Below the pieces are notes generated by a model. It had not been told where the DNA came from, ran no database searches, and saw only the letters and a program-made list of their open reading frames with translations. From Roseobacter cerasinus (GTDB lineage Bacteria > Pseudomonadota > Alphaproteobacteria > Rhodobacterales > Rhodobacteraceae), in the NCBI RefSeq assembly GCF_009811755.1, contig NZ_BLIV01000001.1, forward strand, positions 310,001 through 374,000: a stretch of DNA of 64,000 bases. Direction: 5' to 3'. Positions 11,272-20,370 of this stretch are shown piece by piece; the first letter of the stretch is position 1; each line of letters opens with the position of its first letter. The position numbers and the translations under genes are program-made.

Positions 11272-11691
11272 ATGGCCAAATATCAATACAGGGTGATCCC
11301 CGCCCCCAATCGTGGCATCAAGGCCAAGGGCCTAAAGACGCCCGAAGCACGCTTTGCCCACACCGTCGAAGGCCTGATGAATGAGATGGCCGCGGACGGC
11401 TGGGAGTACCAGCGCGCCGAGGCGTTACCATCTGTCGAGCGCTCTGGTTTGACCTCAACGACAACCACGTGGCGCAACCTGCTGGTGTTTCGCAAACCTG
11501 TGAGCGACGAGCCCTCGGATAGTTTCATGCCCGACGCAACCACCCTCCGCGCCGAGCCTCAACTGACAACGTCGGACCCGGCAAGCAAAGATGCCGCCAC
11601 GCGGCCCTCCGAAGTCCCGGACGGCGCCAAGACACCTCCTGCGCCCGAAGAGCTGTCTGACACGCCAAAAAACGAAAAATCCGAATCCTAG
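11272..11691 (+). CDS. DUF4177 domain-containing protein
   Basis: This is a 139-residue protein. The N-terminal half (MAKYQYRVIPAPNRG and then GLMNEMAADGWEYQRAEAL, NLLVFRKPV) has the short beta-alpha-beta pattern of DUF4177, with the typical N-A-DGWEY motif. The C-terminal 55 residues are low in hydrophobics and rich in Pro, Ser, Asp and Lys, so probably disordered. The molecular role is unknown. It follows gatB by 25 nt on the same strand and may be co-transcribed. Confidence 0.75.
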   Translation: MAKYQYRVIPAPNRGIKAKGLKTPEARFAHTVEGLMNEMAADGWEYQRAEALPSVERSGLTSTTTTWRNLLVFRKPVSDEPSDSFMPDATTLRAEPQLTTSDPASKDAATRPSEVPDGAKTPPAPEELSDTPKNEKSES

Positions 11692-11700
11692 GCCAGCGGT

Positions 11701-11958
11701 CTAAGCGTCCACATCCAGCGCCAAGGCGTGGATGTCCGCGATCAGTTTCGGCCCCAGGGCCGCGTGGATCGCACGATGTCGCGCAACGCGGTTCATGTCC
11801 TTGAACTCCGCTGCGCGGATGGCCACGTTGAAGTGGCTTTCGCCGCCCTCCGGATAGCCCGCGTGGCCACGATGACTTTCGCTATCGTCCACGACCTGAA
11901 GTTCACGCGGTGAAAACGCTTCGCGCAACCGGTCCTCAATCTGCTGACGTTTAGACAT
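11701..11958 (-). CDS. bolA: BolA family protein
   Basis: This 85-residue BolA protein begins MSKRQQIEDRLREAFSPRELQVVDDS. The loop (SHRGHAGYPEGGESHFNVAI) carries the conserved His expected to bind a [2Fe-2S] cluster together with a monothiol glutaredoxin, and the helix-turn-helix-like end RVARHRAIHAALGPKLIADIHALAL is typical. It likely acts in iron-sulfur or iron homeostasis. No glutaredoxin gene adjoins it here. It is divergent from the J-domain gene at 12033, an adjacency I believe is common in Rhodobacterales. Confidence 0.92.
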   Translation of the reverse strand: MSKRQQIEDRLREAFSPRELQVVDDSESHRGHAGYPEGGESHFNVAIRAAEFKDMNRVARHRAIHAALGPKLIADIHALALDVDA

Positions 11959-12032
11959 TTTTTTGCTGATGCCTCTTTCCTCTTTCAGCCTGCAGTTTAA
12001 ACTAGGCCGCCTCAACTCGTATAGGTGTCAAT

Positions 12033-12659
12033 ATGTCCAAACCTGATCCTTTCGGATTCGATATGTCTGTTTCTTCGTCCAAGAAGAAGAATCCGCGCGG
12101 TCGGCGCGGGATGTCCGGTGCGTCCGAGACATCGACACGGATCTGCGACAAGGACGGGTGCAACAAGCCGGGCAAATACCGCGCACCGAAGGCACCGGAC
12201 GTGCTGGATGACTTCTATTGGTTCTGTCAGGAGCATGTGCGCGAGTATAATCTGAAGTGGAATTTCTTCGACGGCACCACCGAGGCAGAGTTGAACGCCC
12301 AGATGTCGAAAGACAAGGTGTGGGAGCGCGCGACAAAACCGCTCGGCGACCCCGAAGCGCGTGCCTGGGCGCGTCTGGGCATCGAGGACCCGCATCAGGT
12401 GCTGGGCGCCAATGCCACGCAGAACCCCGGGCGGGGCGGTGGCGCGGGCCGACGCCTGCCCCCAACCGAGCGCCGCGCGCTGGAGATCCTAGAGGCCAAG
12501 GACACATGGACCAAGCCCGAGGTGCGCAAGGCTTACAAGGCGCTGATCAAGGTGCTGCACCCCGACATGAACGGCGGAGACCGCAGCCAGGAAGAGCAAC
12601 TGCAGGAGGTTGTCTGGGCCTGGGATCAGATCAAGGGCAGCCGCAATTTCAAGGACTGA
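12033..12659 (+). CDS. J-domain (DnaJ-like) protein with C-terminal J domain
   Basis: This 208-residue protein has its J domain at the C terminus: ERRALEILEAKDTWTKPEVRKAYKALIKVLHPD, with the HPD motif near residue 180 that is needed to stimulate Hsp70 ATPase, then the helix EEQLQEVVWAWDQIKGS. The N-terminal half has a cysteine-containing segment (ICDKDGCNKPGKYRAPKAP and WFCQEHVREYN) that may bind zinc. It lacks the Gly/Phe and zinc-finger regions of true DnaJ, so it is a specialised co-chaperone of unknown client. TAGGTGTCAAT precedes the start. Confidence 0.85.
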   Translation: MSKPDPFGFDMSVSSSKKKNPRGRRGMSGASETSTRICDKDGCNKPGKYRAPKAPDVLDDFYWFCQEHVREYNLKWNFFDGTTEAELNAQMSKDKVWERATKPLGDPEARAWARLGIEDPHQVLGANATQNPGRGGGAGRRLPPTERRALEILEAKDTWTKPEVRKAYKALIKVLHPDMNGGDRSQEEQLQEVVWAWDQIKGSRNFKD

Positions 12660-12782
12660 TGGCTTACGCTTTTGTCCAACTGGACCGCCCCCTTTCCCTT
12701 GCGCCTGCTCCATATATGTTGCACCAGAAGGGCCGGGCCTAGGCGGGTCCCATTTCTCAGTTTTGTATAGGGGTGACACCTC

Positions 12783-13769
12783 ATGGCCGACGGCGCATTG
12801 GACATCAACATGAAGCCCACCGAAGAGATCCACGTCCGCGACGTCTTTGGCATCGACACGGATATGGTTGTGAAGGGCTTCGCTGACCGCAGCGACCGCG
12901 TGCCCGAGCTGGACACCACCTATAAGTTCGACCCGGACACGACCCTCGCGATCCTGGCGGGCTTTGCGCATAACCGCCGCGTGATGATCCAGGGCTATCA
13001 CGGCACGGGCAAATCGACGCACATCGAACAGGTGGCCAGCCGTCTGAACTGGCCCGCCGTGCGTGTGAACCTCGACAGCCACATCAGCCGGATCGACCTG
13101 ATCGGCAAAGATGCAATCAAGCTGAAAGACGGCAAGCAGGTCACCGATTTTCAGGAAGGCATCCTGCCCTGGGCGCTGCGCAACCCCACGGCTATTGTCT
13201 TTGACGAATACGACGCGGGCCGCGCGGATGTGATGTTCGTGATCCAGCGCGTGCTGGAGGTGGACGGCAAGCTGACCCTGCTCGACCAGAACCAGGTGAT
13301 CACACCGCACCCCTACTTCCGCATCTTCGCCACGGCCAACACCGTGGGCCTGGGCGACACAACGGGCCTCTACCACGGCACCCAACAGATCAACCAGGGT
13401 CAGATGGACCGCTGGTCGCTGGTCGCGACGCTGAACTATCTCAGCATCGATGCGGAAACCGCGATCGTCCTGTCCAAGAACCCGCACTACAACACCGAAA
13501 AAGGCCGCAAGATCGTCAAGCAGATGGTAACCGTGGCCGACCTCACCCGCACGGCCTTCATGAACGGCGACCTGTCAACGGTGATGTCGCCCCGAACGGT
13601 CATCGCCTGGGCGCAGAACGCCGAGATCTTCCGCAACGTGGGCTACGCCTTCCGCCTGTCCTTCCTCAACAAATGCGACGAGCTGGAGCGGCAGACGGTC
13701 GCCGAATTCTACCAGCGCCTGTTCGACGAGGAACTCCCAGAGAGTGCCGCGAGTGTGAGCTTGGGGTAA
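12783..13769 (+). CDS. cobS: Cobaltochelatase subunit CobS
   Basis: This 328-residue AAA+ ATPase is the motor subunit of the aerobic cobaltochelatase (CobN-CobS-CobT), which inserts Co2+ into hydrogenobyrinate a,c-diamide for vitamin B12. Walker [10 protein letters not shown] is near residue 71, Walker B IVFDEYD near residue 140, and the AAA+ sensor region [11 protein letters not shown] follows. MoxR-like proteins are the alternative, but the N terminus ([18 protein letters not shown]) and the neighbouring cobT fix the assignment. CobN is not in the window. A lipoprotein gene interrupts the usual cobS-cobT adjacency. Confidence 0.96.
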   Translation: MADGALDINMKPTEEIHVRDVFGIDTDMVVKGFADRSDRVPELDTTYKFDPDTTLAILAGFAHNRRVMIQGYHGTGKSTHIEQVASRLNWPAVRVNLDSHISRIDLIGKDAIKLKDGKQVTDFQEGILPWALRNPTAIVFDEYDAGRADVMFVIQRVLEVDGKLTLLDQNQVITPHPYFRIFATANTVGLGDTTGLYHGTQQINQGQMDRWSLVATLNYLSIDAETAIVLSKNPHYNTEKGRKIVKQMVTVADLTRTAFMNGDLSTVMSPRTVIAWAQNAEIFRNVGYAFRLSFLNKCDELERQTVAEFYQRLFDEELPESAASVSLG

Positions 13770-13770
13770 G

Positions 13771-14286
13771 TTGGTGCGCTCGAAGTGTTCTTTGGCGACA
13801 GCCGCTGCAATGGTGTTATTAACAACCGCCTGCACACCAACGCCTCCTCCGGTCGAACCCAAAATAGTTGTACGGCCTCTAAAGGAAGATATGAATGAAG
13901 GGCGGCTCAACGACTACGAGCAGTTTTCCCGTTGCGCAGGGCTGTATCGCTTTCACTCGTGGTTGACCTCGGGAGAGGCTGCGAGGCTGCAACCAGAACT
14001 CATGAATGTGACGGTTGTAAATGCGCAGGCATCGCAACACGCTCAAACCTTGGCGGCCCATGAGCTAGTCGACACCGATGCTCAAAAAAAAGACATTGAA
14101 CTAGCAAATCGCACGGCTGATCGAAATACTGACGCGTATTTCCATAGTTACTTGGTGTTCGTAGGTGTACACGCAGCAGCGCGTGAAAAGGCCGGCAAAA
14201 CTGTAGTAGCGCCCGCTATATTGGAACAAGATGCCAAAACCTGCCGAAATGTCTTGTCGAAGGGAACCAAAAAACGTGCAAGTTAG
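13771..14286 (+). CDS. Predicted lipoprotein inserted between cobS and cobT
   Basis: This 171-residue protein starts from TTG at 13771 or GTG at 13774, right after the cobS stop. The N terminus MVRSKCSLATAAAMVLLTTAC is a lipoprotein signal, with the lipidated Cys in LTTAC. The mature part begins with a Pro-rich spacer (TPTPPPVEPK), then a mainly helical region with conserved-looking Cys residues (FSRCAGLYRFHSW and AKTCRNVL). I do not recognise a family. Its DNA is visibly richer in A and T than cobS and cobT, which suggests a later insertion. Confidence 0.7.
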   Translation: MVRSKCSLATAAAMVLLTTACTPTPPPVEPKIVVRPLKEDMNEGRLNDYEQFSRCAGLYRFHSWLTSGEAARLQPELMNVTVVNAQASQHAQTLAAHELVDTDAQKKDIELANRTADRNTDAYFHSYLVFVGVHAAAREKAGKTVVAPAILEQDAKTCRNVLSKGTKKRAS

Positions 14287-14301
14287 ACTTCCACTGACGT
14301 C

Positions 14302-14323
14302 TGGAAACAGTCCGCTGTTTCCA
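14302..14323 (+). terminator. Strong hairpin after the lipoprotein gene
   Basis: A perfect 9-bp stem (TGGAAACAG, loop TCCG, CTGTTTCCA) starts 15 nt after the lipoprotein stop. The stem contains an AAACAG/CTGTTT core but no T-run follows. It could end or stabilise the cobS-lipoprotein transcript and would separate it from cobT. Confidence 0.5.
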
Positions 14324-14435
14324 TAAACTGACAAGGAACCGCGACAAGCAAAGCGGTCTTCACCGATCTAGCAAACGTAGGCAACAAACAGCACTCGCCC
14401 AAAAGCAACCACCGACGATCTAAACAAGGCGGCTC

Positions 14436-16313
14436 ATGAGCAAACCTTCCGACAACCCCGCAGACGCCTTCAAAAAAGCCCTTGGTGAGGCCACCAAAGT
14501 GATGGCCAATGACCCGGAGCTGTCGGTCTCCTATTCGGTCGATCCGGCAGGGCTGTCGGGGGATGCAATGCGCTTGCCGCAGGTCAGCCGTAGGATGACG
14601 CGGGATGAGGTGCTGCTGGCGCGTGGCACAGCGGACGCGCTGGCGCTCAACCGCCGCTATCACAACGGGCAAACGCACGCGAAGTACCAGCCGCAGGGCG
14701 ATATGGCGCGGGACCTCTATGAGGCGATGGAGACCGCGCGCTGCGAGGCTATGGGCGCGCGAGACATGCCCGGCACCGCCGGCAACATCGACGCCAAGAT
14801 TGCCCATGAGGCGATGCGCAAGGGCTATGACCAGGTCACACAGGCCGCCGACGCACCGCTGGCCACGGCCGCGGGCTATCTGATCCGCCATCTGGCCACC
14901 GGTCGCGATCTGCCCTCCGGGGCACAGAACGTGATGGAGCTCTGGCGCGGGTTCATCGAAGAGCAATGCGGCGGCACGCTGGACAATCTGGACGAAACGC
15001 TGAGTGATCAGGCTTCTTTTGCTAAACTGGCGCGGCAGTTGATTTCCGACCTTGGGTACGGCGATCAGCTGGGCGACGACCCCGACCAGATCGAAGAGGA
15101 TCAGGAAGACGAGGCTGAAGAGGGCTCTGACGACGAGTCCGAACCCGACAGCACCGGTCAAGACGATCAGGACGAGGAAGAGGCGGAGGGCTCGCCAGAG
15201 CAGTCTCAGGAAGAGCAGCAGGACGCGAGCCAGGCCCAGGTCTCCATGGACGACATGGCCGATCAGGAGATGGGCGACGAGGCTGAGATGCCCGAGGGTG
15301 AGGCGCCGATGGAGCCGCCTGCCCCGCCGCAAGCTTCGGATGCGGATCCGAATTATCTGGTCTATATGTCCGACCATGATGAGGAGATCGGCGCCGAGGA
15401 ATTGGCGGAACCGATTGAGCTGGAGCGCCTGCGCGCCTATCTCGACCAGCAGTTGGAGCCCTTGAAGGGCGCCGTGAGCCGGTTGGCGAACAAGCTGCAG
15501 CGGCGGTTGCAGGCGCAGCAGAACCGATCCTGGGAATTCGATCTGGAGGAGGGCATGCTCGATGCGGGCCGTCTGGCGCGGGTTGTGGCCAACCCGACGA
15601 CGCCGCTGTCTTTCAAGGTCGAGAAAGACACTGATTTTCGGGATACGGTGGTGACACTGCTGCTCGACAACTCTGGGTCCATGCGCGGGCGACCGATTTC
15701 GATTGCGGCGATCTGCGCGGATGTGTTGGCCCGCACGCTGGAGCGGTGCAACGTGAAGGTCGAGATTCTCGGCTTCACCACGCGGGCCTGGAAGGGTGGG
15801 CAGGCGCGGGAGGCCTGGCTCAATGACGGGCGACCACAACAGCCCGGGCGGCTGAATGATCTGCGCCACATCATCTACAAGTCCGCTGATGCGCCCTGGC
15901 GACGGACCCGGCCCAATCTGGGGCTGATGATGAAGGAAGGCCTGCTGAAAGAAAACATCGACGGTGAGGCGCTGGAATGGGCGCACCGGCGCATGCTGAT
16001 GCGCGGTGAGGCGCGCAAGATCCTGATGGTGATTTCCGATGGGGCGCCGGTGGATGACAGCACGCTGTCAGTCAACCCGGCGAACTATCTGGAGAAGCAC
16101 CTGCGCGATGTGATCGCTATGGTCGAGAAACGCCGGGCGGTCGAGCTGCTGGCCATTGGGATCGGGCATGATGTGACGCGGTACTATGATCGGGCGGTCA
16201 CGATCACGGATGTGGACCAGCTGGCGGGTGCGATGACCGAACAGCTGGCTGCGCTTTTTGACAGTGATCCGCGGGCGCGGGCGCGGGTTATGGGCATGAA
16301 GCGCGCAGGCTGA
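14436..16313 (+). CDS. cobT: Cobaltochelatase subunit CobT
   Basis: This 625-residue partner of CobS is in the aerobic B12 pathway. A helical N-terminal part is followed by a long acidic stretch (roughly residues 208-300, very rich in Glu, Asp and Gln), as seen in CobT and BchD-type subunits. The C terminus is a von Willebrand A domain whose metal site reads [14 protein letters not shown] near residue 411, with TRAWKGG and [14 protein letters not shown] further on. CobT and CobS form stacked hexameric rings that drive CobN. Its separation from cobS by a lipoprotein gene is unusual. Confidence 0.96.
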   Translation: MSKPSDNPADAFKKALGEATKVMANDPELSVSYSVDPAGLSGDAMRLPQVSRRMTRDEVLLARGTADALALNRRYHNGQTHAKYQPQGDMARDLYEAMETARCEAMGARDMPGTAGNIDAKIAHEAMRKGYDQVTQAADAPLATAAGYLIRHLATGRDLPSGAQNVMELWRGFIEEQCGGTLDNLDETLSDQASFAKLARQLISDLGYGDQLGDDPDQIEEDQEDEAEEGSDDESEPDSTGQDDQDEEEAEGSPEQSQEEQQDASQAQVSMDDMADQEMGDEAEMPEGEAPMEPPAPPQASDADPNYLVYMSDHDEEIGAEELAEPIELERLRAYLDQQLEPLKGAVSRLANKLQRRLQAQQNRSWEFDLEEGMLDAGRLARVVANPTTPLSFKVEKDTDFRDTVVTLLLDNSGSMRGRPISIAAICADVLARTLERCNVKVEILGFTTRAWKGGQAREAWLNDGRPQQPGRLNDLRHIIYKSADAPWRRTRPNLGLMMKEGLLKENIDGEALEWAHRRMLMRGEARKILMVISDGAPVDDSTLSVNPANYLEKHLRDVIAMVEKRRAVELLAIGIGHDVTRYYDRAVTITDVDQLAGAMTEQLAALFDSDPRARARVMGMKRAG

Positions 16314-16320
16314 GAGCGAC

Positions 16321-16353
16321 CCTCCGGGGGGCATATTTGTCGGAACAATGAAG
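16321..16353 (+). repeat. Intergenic terminator-like motif, copy A
   Basis: Starting 8 nt after cobT, CCTCC-GGGGGG can fold into a short stem followed by ATATTT and then GGAACAATGAAG. The same layout, CCTCC-GGC-GGGAG, TATTTT, GGAAGGATGAAG, occurs downstream of murD at 35707-35739 on the minus strand. Both copies lie just 3' of a gene and read in its direction. Confidence 0.55.
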
Positions 16354-16363
16354 GGGGCCGGAC

Positions 16364-18154
16364 ATGTTTCAATCCTTTGAGGTGACGGCACGGCCTGAAC
16401 AGGGGCCGCCCCGGCTGAAAGCCCTACGCGAGGCCATGCAGGCCGAGGGGCTCGACGGGTTTCTCGTGCCACGCGCCGATGCACATCAGGGGGAGTATGT
16501 GGCGCCGCGCGATGAGCGTTTGGCCTGGCTCACCGGGTTTACCGGCTCAGCCGGGTTCTGTGCCGTGCTGTCGCAGGTTGCAGGCGTGTTCATTGACGGG
16601 CGCTACCGGACGCAGGTCAAGGCGCAGGTCGCAGATGTCTATACGCCGGTCGCCTGGCCCGAGACCGGGCTTGGACCGTGGTTGATCGAACAGTTGCCGG
16701 ATGGCGGCACGGTCGGCTTTGACCCCTGGCTCTACAGCGCGGGGCAAATTCAGGCGCTGCAAAAGGCGCTGGAGGGCAGCGGTGTTGTGCTGCGGGTTTC
16801 GGACAATCTGGTGGATCGGGTCTGGAGCGACCAACCGGACCCGCCAATGGGGGCTGTAAAGGTCCATCCGCTGGAGTTCGCCGGTGAGCCGCACGCGGCC
16901 AAGCGGGCCCGGTTGGCGGAGACGCTGAAACAGGAGGGGCAGCGGTCTGCCCTGATCACCCTGCCGGATTCGCTCTGTTGGCTTCTGAACATCCGCGGCT
17001 CCGACATTCCGCGTAACCCGGTGGCACATGGGTTTGCCATTCTGCATGACATCGGCACCGTCGATCTTTTCATGGATGCAGCGAAGCTGATAGACGTGGG
17101 CGACCATCTCGGTCCGGATGTGACGGTGCACGACCCCGATGCGCTTGGCGGCACGGTCGACCAATTGGCGGGACCCGTGCGCGTGGACCGGGACACGGTG
17201 CCCTATGTTCTGGCCGAGCGATTGGGGGACCGGGCTGCCTTTGGCAGTGATCCCTGCGCGGTGCCCAAAGCCTGCAAGAACCCGGCAGAGATTGCGGGGG
17301 CTGCGGCCGCACATCTGCGGGACGGGGCCGCTGTGGTGGAACTGCTGGCCTGGCTTGATGCCCAGCCCATCGGAAGTCTGAAGGAGACGCAGGTGGTGAC
17401 CCGGCTGGAGCAGTTGCGCCGTTTCGACAACGCGCTGCAGGGCATCAGCTTCGAGACCATTGCAGGCACCGGCCCAAACGGTGCGATCATGCACTATCGC
17501 GTGACCGAAGAGACCGACAGCACGCTCGAAGATGGGCAGCTGATCGTGCTCGACAGTGGCGGCCAATACCTTGACGGCACCACCGATATCACCCGCACCA
17601 TCGCCATCGGGACACCACCCCAAGAGGCCTGCGCGGCGTTCACGCGGGTGTTGCAGGGCATGATCGCGATGAGCCGCCTGCGCTGGCCGCAGGGGCTGGC
17701 CGGGCGCGACATCGAGGCCATCGGGCGCATGCCGCTCTGGCTGGCGGGGCAGGACTTTGACCATGGGTTGGGGCATGGGGTCGGTGCTTATCTGAGCGTG
17801 CATGAGGGGCCGCAACGGCTGAGCCGGGCGAGCCATGTGCCGATCAAGCCCGGCATGATCCTGTCGAATGAACCGGGGTATTACCGCGAGGGCGCCTTCG
17901 GCATTCGCATTGAAAACCTGATTGTGGCACAGGAGGCGCCGCCGCTGCCGGGCGGCGATGATCACCGCAAGATGCTCAATTGGCGCACGCTGACCTTTGC
18001 GCCCATTGACCAGCGGCTGATCGTGACGGACATGCTCACTCCAGCAGAGCGCGACTGGTTGAACAGCTACCACGCTGAGGTTGCAGAAAAAATCGGCCCG
18101 CGCCTATCGTCCGGCGCAAAAACATGGTTGGATGCCGCGGTGGCGCCGATCTGA
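16364..18154 (+). CDS. Xaa-Pro aminopeptidase (M24B family)
   Basis: This 596-residue metallopeptidase removes an N-terminal residue before proline. It has the long three-domain form: two creatinase-like N-terminal domains (ERLAWLTGFTGSAGF, SLCWLLNIRGSDIP) and a C-terminal pita-bread domain with the dimetal ligands in VLDSGGQYLDGTTDITRT, GLGHGVGAYLSVHEGP, ILSNEPGYYREG and GIRIENLIV. It matches the eukaryote-like APP1 layout rather than E. coli PepP. The ATG at 16364 has GGGGGCC upstream. Confidence 0.93.
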   Translation: MFQSFEVTARPEQGPPRLKALREAMQAEGLDGFLVPRADAHQGEYVAPRDERLAWLTGFTGSAGFCAVLSQVAGVFIDGRYRTQVKAQVADVYTPVAWPETGLGPWLIEQLPDGGTVGFDPWLYSAGQIQALQKALEGSGVVLRVSDNLVDRVWSDQPDPPMGAVKVHPLEFAGEPHAAKRARLAETLKQEGQRSALITLPDSLCWLLNIRGSDIPRNPVAHGFAILHDIGTVDLFMDAAKLIDVGDHLGPDVTVHDPDALGGTVDQLAGPVRVDRDTVPYVLAERLGDRAAFGSDPCAVPKACKNPAEIAGAAAAHLRDGAAVVELLAWLDAQPIGSLKETQVVTRLEQLRRFDNALQGISFETIAGTGPNGAIMHYRVTEETDSTLEDGQLIVLDSGGQYLDGTTDITRTIAIGTPPQEACAAFTRVLQGMIAMSRLRWPQGLAGRDIEAIGRMPLWLAGQDFDHGLGHGVGAYLSVHEGPQRLSRASHVPIKPGMILSNEPGYYREGAFGIRIENLIVAQEAPPLPGGDDHRKMLNWRTLTFAPIDQRLIVTDMLTPAERDWLNSYHAEVAEKIGPRLSSGAKTWLDAAVAPI

Positions 18155-18220
18155 CAGCGGATCGGCGTTGTCGTTCTGTTACACGCAGGGCGGATAGAGA
18201 CACCAGGGGGAAACGCAACC

Positions 18221-18565
18221 ATGGCAGATCACATCACAATCCGGAAGGCGGATGGCACATGGAGCGTGCGCGCAGGCGGTGCCGTCCTGGGCGAAAGCTC
18301 GGACGCGCTGGAGTTGACCGAAGGTGACTATCCGCCGGTGATCTACTTCCCCCGCAGTGACATCGCGATGGCGTTTCTGGACCAGACGGAGAAACGCTCG
18401 CACTGCCCACATAAGGGCGACGCCAGTTATTTCTCGGTTGTGACCAAAAGCCAGACGCTGGTTGATGTGGCCTGGTCTTATGAGACCCCGAAAGAAGGTG
18501 TTGCGCGCATCAAGGACCATCTGGCCTTCTACACGACCGGCGATGTTACGGTGGAGCAGCTGTAG
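18221..18565 (+). CDS. DUF427 domain-containing protein
   Basis: This 114-residue protein contains the DUF427 core: GGAVLGESSDALELTEGDYPPVIYFP, then DIAMAFLDQTEKRSHCPHKGDASYFS with the conserved CPHKG motif, then ARIKDHLAFY. The biochemical function of the family is not settled. It is complete, begins with ATG after a GGGGGAAACGC leader, and converges with the ClC gene 52 nt away. Confidence 0.9.
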   Translation: MADHITIRKADGTWSVRAGGAVLGESSDALELTEGDYPPVIYFPRSDIAMAFLDQTEKRSHCPHKGDASYFSVVTKSQTLVDVAWSYETPKEGVARIKDHLAFYTTGDVTVEQL

Positions 18566-18617
18566 GTCGAGCCACGCCGGGGGCCACCTTGCGAGCACGG
18601 AGAGGTGCAGGTGCTGT

Positions 18618-20303
18618 TCAGGAGTGCTCTTCAGCCGCCGTTGCAGCCAGCGCGCGATTGTAAACCTTCAGCGCATCCACATGGAACAAGGCCCCTTGCA
18701 GCTCGGGCGGTGCGGCGTCGGTGCTCAGGGTGACAACGGGGATGAAGCGCACGCCGGTCTCAAACATCGGCATGGCCGATTCCAGTGTTGCGTTGCTGTC
18801 GATGTAGACGCCCTCTTTGATCATCTCCCAGCACAGATGTTCCTGCGCGGCCTGCTCATGATCCATGGGGCGCATAACCGGCCCCACCCGGAACATGGCC
18901 AGAAGGTAGGCCTGCGGCCCGGCAGCAAGGTGAATGCCCCGACGCTCCAGCTGGGTGAGGAAAAAGCTGCGATCCACCAGCCGGGAAGCCAGAGCCGTCG
19001 ACATCGACACTGCGACCATCACCGCCAGCCCGGTCTGCCAGTCGCCGGTCAGTTCAAAGACAATCAGAGTGGTGGAGATCGGCGCCCCCAACACTGCCGC
19101 CGCCACCGCCCCTGTACCCGCCAGCGCATAAAGCGAGATCGATCCTGATACATCCGGGAAAATACCCGTGGCGATCAGCCCGAAGCTCAGCCCCGTCAGC
19201 GCGCCCACCATCAGTGACGGCGAAAACACCCCGCCTCCCATACGGCCCGCCATGGTGATGGCCACAGCGATGGCCTTGAGCACGGCAAAGATGACTGCCT
19301 CATGCAGCATCAACTGGCCGTCCATGGCCAGGAACGTCGTCTCGTAACCCACACCAATGATATGCGGGAACCAGATCGCGATGGTGCCCAGCATGGCACC
19401 TGCGATGGCCGGACGCAGCCAGCGGGGTATGCCCGTCTGGCGCTGCACCCTGGTGCCGAAATCATCCGCCCAGAAGATCGCCTTCATGAAGGCCACGGCG
19501 ACCAAGCCACAGACCAGACCGAGGAGGAGATAGGCGGGCATTTCCTGATAGAACTGCACCTCGTTCACGGTGGTCAGGCTAAACTCGGTCACCCCGCCGA
19601 ACTCCAGCCGGTTGATCACGGTGCCCGCCGCACTGGCGATCACGATGGGGGCGAAGGCGTGCACCGCAAAGTGGCGCAACACCACCTCCAGAGCAAAGAG
19701 CGCGCCCGCAATCGGCGCGTTGAAGCTGGCCGAGACAGCAGCAGCCACAGCACAGCCCAGAAGGTCGCGCCCGGTGATCCCATCCGCATGGATGCGGCGG
19801 TTGACCCAGGTGGAGATCACCGCGGCCAGGTGCACAACCGGCCCCTCTCGACCCGTTGATCCGCCCGTGCCCAGCGTGATCATCGACGCCAGCGCCGAGG
19901 CCAGCCCCGCCCGCGTCTCAACCCGCCCGTCGTGCATGGCGGCCCCGTGGATCACATCGGCCACCGAGCGAGCACGCGCATCCTTGGTGAAAAAGTGCAG
20001 GATCAGGCCAACCACAAGCCCGCCACAGATCGGGATGATCAGCACCAGATACCACGGCAGGGATTCCGCAAAGCTGTGCAACAGCCGCACGTCCTCGGTG
20101 CCGTAGAGGTAGGTCTGCAGCGCATTCACACCCTTGCGGAAGAACAGCGCTGCAAAACCCGCTGCGATCCCGATCAGAAGCGCAATGAACCAGAACTGGA
20201 TCTGTGTCGGCCCCCGGTGCCGCACCAGCCGCAGCCCATCCCGGCATCTGGTCAACGCCACATCAACTTGGTGGGAAAGGCGGGATCGGGGTGGGCGGGA
20301 CAT
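18618..20303 (-). CDS. ClC family chloride channel/antiporter with CBS-like tail
   Basis: This 561-residue membrane protein has about 10-12 hydrophobic helices. The selectivity segment GTGGSTGREGPVVHLAA carries the gating Glu in the GREGP motif, and AGRMGGGVFSPSLMVGA with GAVAAAVLGAPISTTLIVFELTGDW matches the later ClC signature. The C-terminal 100 residues (VGPVMRPMDHEQAAQEHL and the rest) resemble a CBS regulatory domain. Whether it is a channel or a proton antiporter cannot be read with confidence. I use the ATG at 20303; an in-frame TTG lies three codons earlier. It ends convergently with the DUF427 gene. Confidence 0.93.
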   Translation of the reverse strand: MSRPPRSRLSHQVDVALTRCRDGLRLVRHRGPTQIQFWFIALLIGIAAGFAALFFRKGVNALQTYLYGTEDVRLLHSFAESLPWYLVLIIPICGGLVVGLILHFFTKDARARSVADVIHGAAMHDGRVETRAGLASALASMITLGTGGSTGREGPVVHLAAVISTWVNRRIHADGITGRDLLGCAVAAAVSASFNAPIAGALFALEVVLRHFAVHAFAPIVIASAAGTVINRLEFGGVTEFSLTTVNEVQFYQEMPAYLLLGLVCGLVAVAFMKAIFWADDFGTRVQRQTGIPRWLRPAIAGAMLGTIAIWFPHIIGVGYETTFLAMDGQLMLHEAVIFAVLKAIAVAITMAGRMGGGVFSPSLMVGALTGLSFGLIATGIFPDVSGSISLYALAGTGAVAAAVLGAPISTTLIVFELTGDWQTGLAVMVAVSMSTALASRLVDRSFFLTQLERRGIHLAAGPQAYLLAMFRVGPVMRPMDHEQAAQEHLCWEMIKEGVYIDSNATLESAMPMFETGVRFIPVVTLSTDAAPPELQGALFHVDALKVYNRALAATAAEEHS

Positions 20304-20370
20304 GCGGCTCAAACTCTGGCTACTATTGGTCTAGGTCAAGCGGCGCCGGGGGGAAAGGTCTTTGCGCCCC

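Noticed and set aside
14283-15986. A 567-codon minus-strand frame opposite cobT
   Set aside because: Its hydrophobic Leu/Val runs are the antisense reading of the acidic Glu/Asp stretch of CobT. There is no start signal and no family resemblance.
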